Assembly (NCBI GenBank): GCA_030433225.1
Contig: JAUIMD010000177.1
Span: 1 to 5,265 of the forward strand
Reading direction: 5' to 3'
DNA: 5,265 bases
From: Bacteroidia bacterium
GTDB lineage: Bacteria; Bacteroidota; Bacteroidia; Bacteroidales; UBA5342
A program made the translations under genes and the position numbers. This document shows, piece by piece, positions 1-5,265 of this stretch; positions within the stretch are counted from its first letter, which is position 1; each line of letters starts with the position of its first letter. The notes under the pieces are model-generated. The model saw only the letters and a program-made list of their open reading frames with translations. It had not been told where the DNA came from and did no database searches.

Positions 1-232
1 CGCTGGTAATGTGCAGGCCGGGAGTGGAGAAATTTCCTTGCTCCTTGGATAGCACTTTTTTAAGGCTGTTTTCCTCTACTTCAAACGTACTGTCAAAGCC
101 TGTATTTAGTTCATCTACCCGTTTTTGTTTAATGTCATACCCAATTACCGGGTAATGTTTTGCAAATTCAACGGCCAGGGGTAAACCCACATAGCCAAGG
201 CCAATGACAACAATTCCGTTGATACGTTCCAT
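1..232 (-). CDS. Nucleotide-sugar dehydrogenase, TviB/WbpO-like (N-terminal part, cut by window edge)
   Basis: The first 77 codons of a UDP-sugar 6-dehydrogenase are visible, starting at an ATG read from 232 leftward. Residues 7-16 (IVVIGLGYVG) are the first Rossmann strand and the glycine-rich NAD-binding turn, followed by LPLAVEFAKH and then V29-IGYD-I34, where D33 would bind the NAD ribose hydroxyls. The text from IGLGYVGLPLAVEF onward resembles TviB/VipA and WbpO, which oxidise UDP-N-acetyl-hexosamines to uronic acids for capsule or O-antigen. A plain UDP-glucose dehydrogenase (Ugd) or WecC is less likely but cannot be excluded, because the catalytic cysteine and sugar-binding domain lie outside the window. 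The leader is A-rich with no Shine-Dalgarno. A polysaccharide gene cluster probably continues to the left (inference). The family call is firm; the exact sugar substrate is not. Confidence 0.9.
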   Translation of the reverse strand, partial: MERINGIVVIGLGYVGLPLAVEFAKHYPVIGYDIKQKRVDELNTGFDSTFEVEENSLKKVLSKEQGNFSTPGLHITS

Positions 233-304
233 TTGTGTTTTTCAGTTTTTACAGAAGGTCAGGTGTGCCGTTACTCAATGGCCATAGCCTGCTTCGCCGG
301 TACA

Positions 305-312
305 CAAATCTA
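305..312 (-). promoter_or_regulatory. Possible -7 promoter element for the nucleotide-sugar dehydrogenase
   Basis: Read on the minus strand this is TAGATTTG, an exact match to the Bacteroidota -7 consensus TAnnTTTG. It would start transcription near 298-300 and give a leader of about 65 nt. No clear TTG -33 element is seen 17-22 bp upstream, so the call is tentative. Confidence 0.4.
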
Positions 313-397
313 ATCATCCTGATGAAATAAAGCAGCGAATCGGAATATGAATCCTGCAAAATGCACCTGTTTTCGTTTTGATCAGAACTTTTGTCGC

Positions 398-489
398 CAT
401 GTCAAATGTCACCTATTTGCTTTGACTCATGCCATTTTCCCATCCATATAAATAGCATGAGTCAAAGCAAATAGGTGACATTTGACATG
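398..489. repeat. Perfect 35-bp inverted repeat with 22-bp spacer (cruciform/hairpin)
   Basis: The arms 398-432 and 455-489 are exact reverse complements over 35 bp, around a 22-bp A/T-rich spacer (433-454). Identity stops abruptly on both sides: 397/490 and 433/454 do not pair. Both outer ends are CATG. Each arm carries GTCAAA and TTTGAC as a smaller internal inverted pair (401-406 with 421-426; 461-466 with 481-486). The element sits between divergent genes, so it cannot be a shared 3' terminator. On the plus strand it is followed by a run of six T (490-495) and then by the putative lysC -7 box. It could be an operator, a terminator insulating lysC from upstream plus-strand transcription, or a small palindromic or MITE-like repeat. 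No target-site duplication is seen. Confidence 0.95.
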
Positions 490-499
490 TTTTTTCTAT

Positions 500-507
500 T
501 ATCTTTG
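500..507 (+). promoter_or_regulatory. Putative -7 promoter element of lysC
   Basis: TATCTTTG matches the Bacteroidota -7 consensus TAnnTTTG exactly. It would place the transcript start near 512-515 and leave a leader of roughly 35-40 nt. The only upstream TTG (482-484) lies inside the right arm of the inverted repeat at 15 bp spacing, shorter than the usual about 17-22 bp, so the -33 element is weak. The short leader leaves no room for a lysine riboswitch. Confidence 0.6.
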
Positions 508-550
508 TACCCCGAAATTTTAAAAGAAAACAACAAAATACGCAATACGC

Positions 551-1861
551 ATGAAGGTATTAAAATTTGGCGGTACATCAGTAGGTTCTGCTTTACGCAT
601 TAAGGAGGTTGGAAAACTGATTAGCGATGGAGAGCAGAAAATTGTTGTGTTGTCTGCCATGTCAGGAACAACCAATAGTTTAGTAGAAATTTCTGAATAC
701 TTGTATAAAAACAACCTGGACGGTGCCACCGAAGCCATTATCGGACTGGAAAAAAAATACGATTCGGTGGTGGATGAGTTGTTTGCCTCAGCGGTGTATA
801 AGGAAAAAGGTGCGGCCTGGGTTGCCAGCCATTTTGCCACATTGCGCTCATTTGTATTGGAAAAATTCACCGAAGATGAGGAAAAGGAAATTCTGGCACA
901 GGGAGAGTTAATTTCCACTGGTCTTATGCATTTGCACCTTTCTGAAATTTGCATTAGCTCAGCTCTTTTACCTGCGTTGGATTTTATGCGCATTGATGAA
1001 TTTAAAGAGCCTGATCTTGAATTTATACGCAATAACATTAGTACAGCGCTTGACAATGCCGGCGACGCCGAAATTTACATTACACAGGGGTTTATTTGCA
1101 AAAATGCCGAAGGCAAGGTGGATAACCTGCAACGCGGCGGAAGTGATTACACCGCCTCATTAATTGGTGGCGCATTGGTGGCGGAGGAGATACAAATTTG
1201 GACCGATATTGACGGCATGCACAACAACGACCCAAGGGTAGTTGAAAATACCAAACCCATTGCCGTGCTTTCATTTGAAGAAGCTGCGGAGCTGGCATAT
1301 TTTGGCGCCAAAATTCTGCACCCAACCTGTGTGTTGCCCGCTAAGCTGGCGCAAGTGCCGGTGAAGTTGCTTAATACCATGGAGCCGAGTGCAAAGGGAA
1401 CCACCATTTGTGCCGAATCAGAACTGAATAAAATAAAGGCAGTAGCGGCAAAAGACGGCATCACCGCCATTAAAATTAAGTCGGGGCGCATGTTGCAGGC
1501 CCACGGTTTTTTGCGCAAGGTATTTGAAATATTTGAGCAGTATAAAACACCTATTGATATGATTACCACCTCCGAAGTGGGGGTGTCGTTAACCATTGAC
1601 AACCAAAAGTACCTGGATGAAATTGTGAATGAACTGAAGCAATTTGGTACGGTAACATCGTACACCAACCAGGTAATTGTATGCGTGGTTGGCGATTTCA
1701 GAAGCAACAATACCGGTTTTGTGAATCAAATTACAACGGCATTAAAAGACATACCTGTTTTAATGGTAAGCTACGGAGGTAGTAATTTTAATGTTTCGGT
1801 ACTGATTGATGCGCAATACAAAAAGCAGGCATTAATGGCCTTGAGCAAAAAGCTATTTTAG
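551..1861 (+). CDS. lysC: Aspartate kinase (monofunctional, LysC type)
   Basis: The enzyme phosphorylates aspartate to 4-phospho-aspartate in the cytosol, the committed step toward lysine, diaminopimelate, threonine and methionine. The 436-residue protein is close to the usual length for single-function aspartokinases (E. coli LysC is 449). Visible kinase motifs are KFGGTSVG (5-12), SAMSGTTN (35-42), QGELIST with E119 (117-123), RGGSDYTA (195-202), WTDIDG (217-222) and DPRVV (227-231). Two ACT domains follow, about 303-370 and 374-436. The first carries the LysC-like MLQAHGFL and DMITTSEV stretches; the second carries YGGSNFN. No homoserine dehydrogenase domain is fused, so this is not ThrA or MetL. 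The ATG start directly opens the first beta strand and follows an A-rich leader without a Shine-Dalgarno. The gene appears monocistronic, ending at the 1893-1938 terminator. Feedback inhibition by lysine is likely from the ACT layout but is inferred. Confidence 0.95.
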   Translation: MKVLKFGGTSVGSALRIKEVGKLISDGEQKIVVLSAMSGTTNSLVEISEYLYKNNLDGATEAIIGLEKKYDSVVDELFASAVYKEKGAAWVASHFATLRSFVLEKFTEDEEKEILAQGELISTGLMHLHLSEICISSALLPALDFMRIDEFKEPDLEFIRNNISTALDNAGDAEIYITQGFICKNAEGKVDNLQRGGSDYTASLIGGALVAEEIQIWTDIDGMHNNDPRVVENTKPIAVLSFEEAAELAYFGAKILHPTCVLPAKLAQVPVKLLNTMEPSAKGTTICAESELNKIKAVAAKDGITAIKIKSGRMLQAHGFLRKVFEIFEQYKTPIDMITTSEVGVSLTIDNQKYLDEIVNELKQFGTVTSYTNQVIVCVVGDFRSNNTGFVNQITTALKDIPVLMVSYGGSNFNVSVLIDAQYKKQALMALSKKLF

Positions 1862-1892
1862 CAGCTATACAATACATAAACAGTACAGGCTA

Positions 1893-1938
1893 ATAAACAC
1901 AAAAAGCAGGAGGTTCGCCTCCTGCTTTTTGTGTTTAT
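1893..1938. terminator. Bidirectional intrinsic terminator between lysC and the aminotransferase
   Basis: A 21-bp perfect stem (1893-1913 with 1918-1938) closes a TTCG tetraloop. The GC-rich core GCAGGAGG/CCTCCTGC is flanked by A5 on the left and T5 on the right, so transcripts from either strand form a hairpin ending in a U-rich tract. It lies between two convergent stop codons (1861 and 1957), as expected for a shared terminator. Confidence 0.93.
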
Positions 1939-1956
1939 GTAATAGTGTGATATACG

Positions 1957-3243
1957 TTATGCCTCTTTGCAGGCGGCGTAAATTCCTTTAAATAGCGTTT
2001 CAATATCGCTGGCTGCCACGGCGGCATATGCAATGCGTAAAATGTTGTTCAGGTTAATCACCCCAATGCTGTATTTTTCAATTAGCAACTGGCGTATTTT
2101 TTCTCCATCAAGACCATCGGCAAGCTGAATGCACATGAAATACCCCGAGTTGTATGGCAATGCATTAAAGCAGTCGGTGTAATCGTTGGTGGCCAGTGTG
2201 TTTTTAACGGCATCGTACCGCTCTTTCATAATGGCATATTTCATGGCTTTTTGATGGTCGTAATCTTCATCTTCATACGCATGCAATAATAAGGATTGCG
2301 ACAGGTTAGAGGCGTTGGATATGTTTCCACGAACGGCACCTGCTGTTTTGGCTTCAAGGGCAGCGTACATTTCTTTTGTTCCGCCCTTAATGCCGTAGGT
2401 AATAAAGCCTACGCGAAATCCCCATACATAATCCTCTTTGGTTGGTCCATCAATTTTGGCGGCCAGTAAGTTTTCGTGCAGGTCGCATAATTTGGTAAAA
2501 ATACTGCTCGGCTCTACACCGTCTTCGTACACCAGTCCAAAATAGGCATCGTCAATAATGGCCAGAATTTTATTGCCTTTTTCGGCCGATTCCTTTAAAA
2601 TGTCAACAATGGCTGTGTATTCCTGCGTAGTGGGGGAATATCCGCTGGGGTTGTTCGGGAAGTTCAATACCACAATTTTTTTCCCGATTCCACCTTCTTC
2701 TATTTTTGCCTTAAAGGCTTCCAGGTCAAAGCCACCATCCTTAAAAAGGTTAAACTGGGTGAGTTTGGCACCGTAAGCATTGGTAACAATTAGGTTGTAA
2801 TTTCCCCAGAACAGGTTAGGTACAATCAGGCTGTCCTGCGCATCCGCAAACAAGTAGCCAATCATGCTCATGCCATGGGTTAATGCATTGGTTACTACAG
2901 GCAGGCTAAGCGGTTTTTCTACTAAATCCGGGTTTTTCTCCACAATCAGTTCCTGCCATCTTTCTCGTAAATCAGGCCGGCCAAAACTGGGAGCATACGG
3001 AAAAACGTACGACGGATTCAGGTTAATTTTGTCGGCCAGGGCTTCCAGGCGCATAGGTGACCCGTCGTCTTCTATGGCTGCACCAATAGTGGCATTTATC
3101 TTAGTTCCCTTGGCATCGGCTGTTTGACCTAAAATTCCCTTTTTCGGGAAAAAGATGTTTTTTCCTCTTTCCGAGAGTAATTCAAGAACGGTGGGGCTTA
3201 ACTCCCCAATGGTTTTGTTTAAAGCTTCTGCTTGTGGATTCAT
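1957..3243 (-). CDS. Class I/II PLP-dependent aminotransferase, substrate unknown
   Basis: This 428-residue protein has the fold-type I aminotransferase landmarks in order. YAPSFGRPDLRE (83-94) is the N-terminal region. W146 in LFWGNY matches the ring-stacking Trp of aspartate aminotransferase. NFPNNPSGY (194-202) supplies N198, and DDAY (231-234) gives D231 and Y234 for the PLP ring nitrogen and hydroxyl. K269 is the likely Schiff-base lysine, with R277 in GFRVG eight residues later for the phosphate. R403 in LRIAY is the likely substrate-carboxylate arginine. The usual Ser before the lysine motif is replaced by DGPTKED, but the spacing K-x5-G-x-R-x-G is kept. It lacks the features of LL-diaminopimelate aminotransferase as I know them, so the neighbouring lysC does not prove a lysine-pathway role. 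Aspartate- or aromatic-type activity is possible, but the substrate cannot be read from sequence. It has its own promoter and shares a terminator with lysC. Confidence 0.9.
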   Translation of the reverse strand: MNPQAEALNKTIGELSPTVLELLSERGKNIFFPKKGILGQTADAKGTKINATIGAAIEDDGSPMRLEALADKINLNPSYVFPYAPSFGRPDLRERWQELIVEKNPDLVEKPLSLPVVTNALTHGMSMIGYLFADAQDSLIVPNLFWGNYNLIVTNAYGAKLTQFNLFKDGGFDLEAFKAKIEEGGIGKKIVVLNFPNNPSGYSPTTQEYTAIVDILKESAEKGNKILAIIDDAYFGLVYEDGVEPSSIFTKLCDLHENLLAAKIDGPTKEDYVWGFRVGFITYGIKGGTKEMYAALEAKTAGAVRGNISNASNLSQSLLLHAYEDEDYDHQKAMKYAIMKERYDAVKNTLATNDYTDCFNALPYNSGYFMCIQLADGLDGEKIRQLLIEKYSIGVINLNNILRIAYAAVAASDIETLFKGIYAACKEA

Positions 3244-3270
3244 TTATTGTGTTTTTACGTATTGTTGGAG

Positions 3271-3301
3271 CAAAAGTAGTAGTTTTATTCTTTCGTTACA
3301 A
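3271..3301 (-). promoter_or_regulatory. Promoter of the aminotransferase gene (-33 TTG / -7 TACTTTTG)
   Basis: On the minus strand, TTG (3301-3299) and TACTTTTG (3278-3271) are separated by 20 bp, matching the Bacteroidota sigma-factor consensus TTG-N~17-22-TAnnTTTG. Transcription would begin about 5-8 bp further on, giving an A-rich leader of about 20 nt with no Shine-Dalgarno. This is the best-formed promoter in the window. Confidence 0.75.
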
Positions 3302-3542
3302 TATGTTTTCATATTCCGGTTAAAAATAAACCACCTTTCTTAAATTGCCTGTATTACAGGGGAGTAAGGGCTGTGGTGAAATGGGAACAAGCCCCTGTGT
3401 GCTACACGATGCCGCCCAGTTTTTAATGTTTCTGAACTGCCCTGTTGCCTGGCTGCACGTTGGCTATTTTAACGTGAAGTTACACTTTTGCCTGTGCATT
3501 TTGCCGGGTAATGCCAGAAATCGTTTATTTTGCCTCCACGTG
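3302..3542. other. Intergenic stretch with small inverted repeats; no gene recognised
   Basis: This stretch holds no convincing gene. The plus-strand open frame at 3345-3545 starts at TTG and has an unlikely composition (Cys-, Leu- and His-rich, no family look). Possible structure on the plus strand includes CCTGTA/TACAGG (3348-3353 with 3355-3360), a longer-range ACAGGGG/CCCCTGT pairing (3356-3362 with 3392-3398), and CACGTT/AACGTG around a 9-nt loop (3456-3461 with 3471-3476). The heptamer TTTTGCC occurs three times (3486, 3499, 3528). I compared it by eye with cobalamin, TPP, SAM, tRNA, SRP and tmRNA signatures and found no match. It may be a leader, a small RNA or unconstrained DNA. Confidence 0.4.
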
Positions 3543-3550
3543 TAATTTTG
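3543..3550 (+). promoter_or_regulatory. Putative -7 promoter element of gldA
   Basis: TAATTTTG fits TAnnTTTG and lies 23 bp before the chosen ATG, which would give a leader of about 15-20 nt. No TTG sits at the right distance upstream, so the -33 half is missing or weak. If real, it excludes the in-frame upstream ATG at 3511 as a start. Confidence 0.5.
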
Positions 3551-3573
3551 AACGCATTGTAAAAGTTTATTTC

Positions 3574-4473
3574 ATGATTTCGGTACAAAACATCCACAAG
3601 TCCTACGGTACGCAAAAAGTGCTCGACAATCTATCTTTCGAAATTTCGGACGGCTCCATTACCGGCTTTTTGGGGGCAAATGGTGCCGGGAAATCCACCA
3701 CCATGAAGATTATAACCGGGTACCTCCAAAGCGATGCGGGCGAGGTGTTTGTGAATCAGCAAAAAGTGGAACCCGGCAACCTTGATGCACGGCGGCAAAT
3801 TGGATACCTGCCTGAACACAAACCGTTGTACCCGGAAATGTACATTAAAGAATACCTGCGTTATGTAGCCGGAATTTACCAGTTAAGTCATGTGGAAAAG
3901 CGCGTGGAACATGTGATTGAGCAAACCGGGCTGGGGCGCGAACAGGGGAAAAAAATTAAAATGCTTTCGAAAGGTTACCGTCAGCGTGTTGGCATAGCGC
4001 AGGCGATTATTCATGAGCCTTCGGTACTCATTCTGGATGAACCCACCTCGGGCCTTGACCCCAACCAAATTGTAGAAGTTCGCAATTTGATTCTGGACCT
4101 GGGAAAAAACAAAACGGTAATGCTTTCTACCCACATTATGCAAGAGGTGGAGGCCATGTGCCAACGGGTACTTATTATTAATAATGGCGGCATTGCAAAG
4201 GATACTCCCCTGGCAAATCAGGCAAAAAATGAATCGGGGAAACGCTATTTCAAGGTAACGTTTGATTCGCCCACATTTTTGAACGGATTACCCCCCCAAT
4301 CGCTAATTCAGTTGGAAGAATTGGTGGATGCAACGCGGGCCATACTTTCCATTCCTGCGGAGGAAACTGCAGCGCTTATATTTGATTTTGCCGTTCAGCA
4401 CAACATAAAGCTGTTACAATTGACCGAACAGTCGGCCAGTATGGAACAGCTTTTTCGAACCTCCACCCAATAA
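3574..4473 (+). CDS. gldA: GldA-like ABC transporter ATP-binding protein
   Basis: This 299-residue ATPase drives an ABC transporter and acts at the inner face of the cytoplasmic membrane. Motifs in order are Walker A GANGAGKST (34-42), GYLPEHKPLYPEMY (77-90) at the Q-loop position with E81 where many ABC proteins have Gln, signature LSKGYRQRVG (131-140), Walker B VLILDEP (151-157), D-loop SGLDPNQ (159-165) and switch H187 in STHIM. The YLPEHxPLY and LDPNQ stretches, plus a C-terminal domain of about 80 residues ending in LLQLTEQSASMEQLFR, resemble Flavobacterium GldA, which works with membrane partners GldF and GldG in gliding; non-gliders also carry homologues. No partner gene is in the window. 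The in-frame ATG at 3511 was rejected: its 21 extra residues fall outside the domain and the likely -7 box lies between the two starts. Gliding itself is not proven. Confidence 0.88.
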   Translation: MISVQNIHKSYGTQKVLDNLSFEISDGSITGFLGANGAGKSTTMKIITGYLQSDAGEVFVNQQKVEPGNLDARRQIGYLPEHKPLYPEMYIKEYLRYVAGIYQLSHVEKRVEHVIEQTGLGREQGKKIKMLSKGYRQRVGIAQAIIHEPSVLILDEPTSGLDPNQIVEVRNLILDLGKNKTVMLSTHIMQEVEAMCQRVLIINNGGIAKDTPLANQAKNESGKRYFKVTFDSPTFLNGLPPQSLIQLEELVDATRAILSIPAEETAALIFDFAVQHNIKLLQLTEQSASMEQLFRTSTQ

Positions 4474-4480
4474 AATTTAC

Positions 4481-5265
4481 TTACTTATCACTGGGTTTAA
4501 AGGGGCGTATTAAAATGCGCAACGATTGATCGCGCCAAATGTAACTTTGCGCCCAGTTAAAAAAGATGAAGAGCCGGTTACGCACGCCAACAATGGCCAT
4601 CAGGTGAACAAACAGCCATAGAAACCAGGCAGTTCTCCCCGACATTTTTATCCCGGGCAAATCGCACACCGCCATGTTGCGGCCTATGGTGGCCATAGAT
4701 CCCTTGTTTTTATACACAAAAGCGGTCCACTTATTTTGGTTGAGCCCTTTTGCCAGGTTTATTGCCTGTTGTATGGCCACTTGTGCTACCTGTGGATGCC
4801 CTTTTGGGTAATCTTCCGTTACCATTTGGGCAATGTCGCCAAGGGCAAATATGTTGGGATATGCCGGAAGTTTATTAAACGCATCCACTTGAATGCGGTT
4901 GGCATGGCCAAAATCGGTCTCCTTTAGTCCGGCCACCGGACGACCGGCAACCCCGGCTGTCCAGATAAAATTACTGCACTTAATTTTGCTGTTATCCTCC
5001 ACGGTAATGGTTTCTCCATCGTAATCATTTATACGGGTTTGGAGGTGTACTTCAACACCCAGTTTGTGCAAAAAACGCAGCGCTTCACTGCCCGCTTTGT
5101 CGCTCATGCCGTTTAGCAGGCGAGGAGAGGCCTCGTACAGCCGGATTTTCATTTTTCCGAAATCCAGCTCCGGGTAATCTTTGGGCAGCACATAGTTTTT
5201 TAATTCGGCAATGGCTCCAGCCAGCTCCACCCCGGTAGGGCCGCCGCCAACAATGGCAAACGACA
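4481..5265 (-). CDS. ndh: Type II NADH:quinone dehydrogenase, C-terminal part (cut by window edge)
   Basis: The last 260 residues are visible; the N-terminal FAD-binding part lies beyond the right edge, as family members are usually about 420-440 residues. The fragment opens with FAIVGGGPTGVELAGAIAEL (fragment residues 2-21), the NADH-binding Rossmann turn, followed by an acidic residue E44 in RLYEASPRLL. WTAGVAGRP (about 101-109) and FALGDIAQM (139-147) are FAD-domain motifs, and AQVAIQQA (160-167) is the quinone-site signature. Residues 212-243 (from AWFLWLFVHLM to AQSYIW) form the hydrophobic C-terminal segment that docks NDH-2 on the membrane. The enzyme passes electrons from NADH to quinone without pumping protons. 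The frame is open to the edge, so the GTG at 5230 is internal and not a start. It converges on gldA with a 7-bp gap. Confidence 0.92.
   Translation of the reverse strand, partial: SFAIVGGGPTGVELAGAIAELKNYVLPKDYPELDFGKMKIRLYEASPRLLNGMSDKAGSEALRFLHKLGVEVHLQTRINDYDGETITVEDNSKIKCSNFIWTAGVAGRPVAGLKETDFGHANRIQVDAFNKLPAYPNIFALGDIAQMVTEDYPKGHPQVAQVAIQQAINLAKGLNQNKWTAFVYKNKGSMATIGRNMAVCDLPGIKMSGRTAWFLWLFVHLMAIVGVRNRLFIFFNWAQSYIWRDQSLRILIRPFKPSDK

Noticed and set aside
398..489. Palindrome as an insertion-sequence end or a CRISPR-type repeat
   Set aside because: No transposase, no target-site duplication and no repeated spacer structure are visible; there is one copy in the window.
508..550. Lysine riboswitch before lysC
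   Set aside because: The leader from the likely start site is only about 40 nt, far too short for that element.
520..1056. 178-codon minus-strand open frame inside lysC, and similar antisense frames elsewhere
   Set aside because: They are shadows of the well-supported genes on the other strand and carry no family motifs.
3356..3420. Possible cobalamin riboswitch suggested by GGTGAAAT at 3375-3382
   Set aside because: The CCGCAACTGTAA-type core and B12-box do not follow, and the downstream gene is not a B12 gene.
3345..3545. 66-codon plus-strand open frame between the aminotransferase and gldA
   Set aside because: It starts with TTG, has an odd Cys/Leu/His-rich composition, no recognisable domain, and overlaps the gldA promoter region.
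3511..3573. In-frame upstream ATG extending gldA by 21 residues
   Set aside because: The extension has no ABC-domain content, the canonical fold begins at MISVQNIHKSYG, and a TAnnTTTG box at 3543-3550 lies between the two starts.
4291..4297. C7 homopolymer in gldA as a phase-variation tract
   Set aside because: The frame is intact through it (Leu-Pro-Pro-Gln), seven bases is short, and a housekeeping-type ATPase gene is not a typical phase-variable target.
4503..4520. Imperfect GCGTAT/ATGCGC hairpin as the ndh or gldA terminator
   Set aside because: It is short, imperfect, lies inside the ndh coding region and has no following T-run on the plus strand.

Overview
The window looks like chromosomal housekeeping sequence from a member of the Bacteroidota. 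Three things point there. The ATPase at 3574-4473 closely resembles GldA, a family typical of that phylum. The leaders before the start codons are A-rich and lack Shine-Dalgarno sequences. Four intergenic sites match the phylum's TAnnTTTG -7 promoter element. The genus cannot be told from this sequence.

Layout, left to right. Positions 1-232 (minus) hold the first 77 codons of a nucleotide-sugar dehydrogenase of the TviB/WbpO type, probably the edge of a surface-polysaccharide locus that continues to the left. Positions 233-550 are a divergent intergenic region containing a 35-bp perfect inverted repeat (398-432 / 455-489) that ends just before the putative lysC promoter. Positions 551-1861 (plus) encode a complete monofunctional aspartokinase with two ACT domains. 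It faces a class I/II PLP aminotransferase (1957-3243, minus), and the two share a strong bidirectional hairpin terminator at 1893-1938. The aminotransferase has a well-formed promoter at 3271-3301. Positions 3302-3573 are a non-coding stretch with small inverted repeats and no recognised RNA family. Positions 3574-4473 (plus) encode the GldA-like ABC ATPase. It meets, tail to tail and 7 bp apart, the C-terminal 260 residues of a type II NADH dehydrogenase (4481-5265, minus, cut by the right edge).

The five genes alternate in orientation and appear to be separate transcription units, not an operon. They serve different jobs: sugar-nucleotide oxidation for surface glycans, the first step of the aspartate amino-acid family, a transamination of unknown substrate, an ABC transporter linked in other species to gliding, and respiratory NADH oxidation. 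I see no mobile element, CRISPR array, tRNA, rRNA or clear new multi-gene system. The most unusual object is the perfect inverted repeat upstream of lysC.
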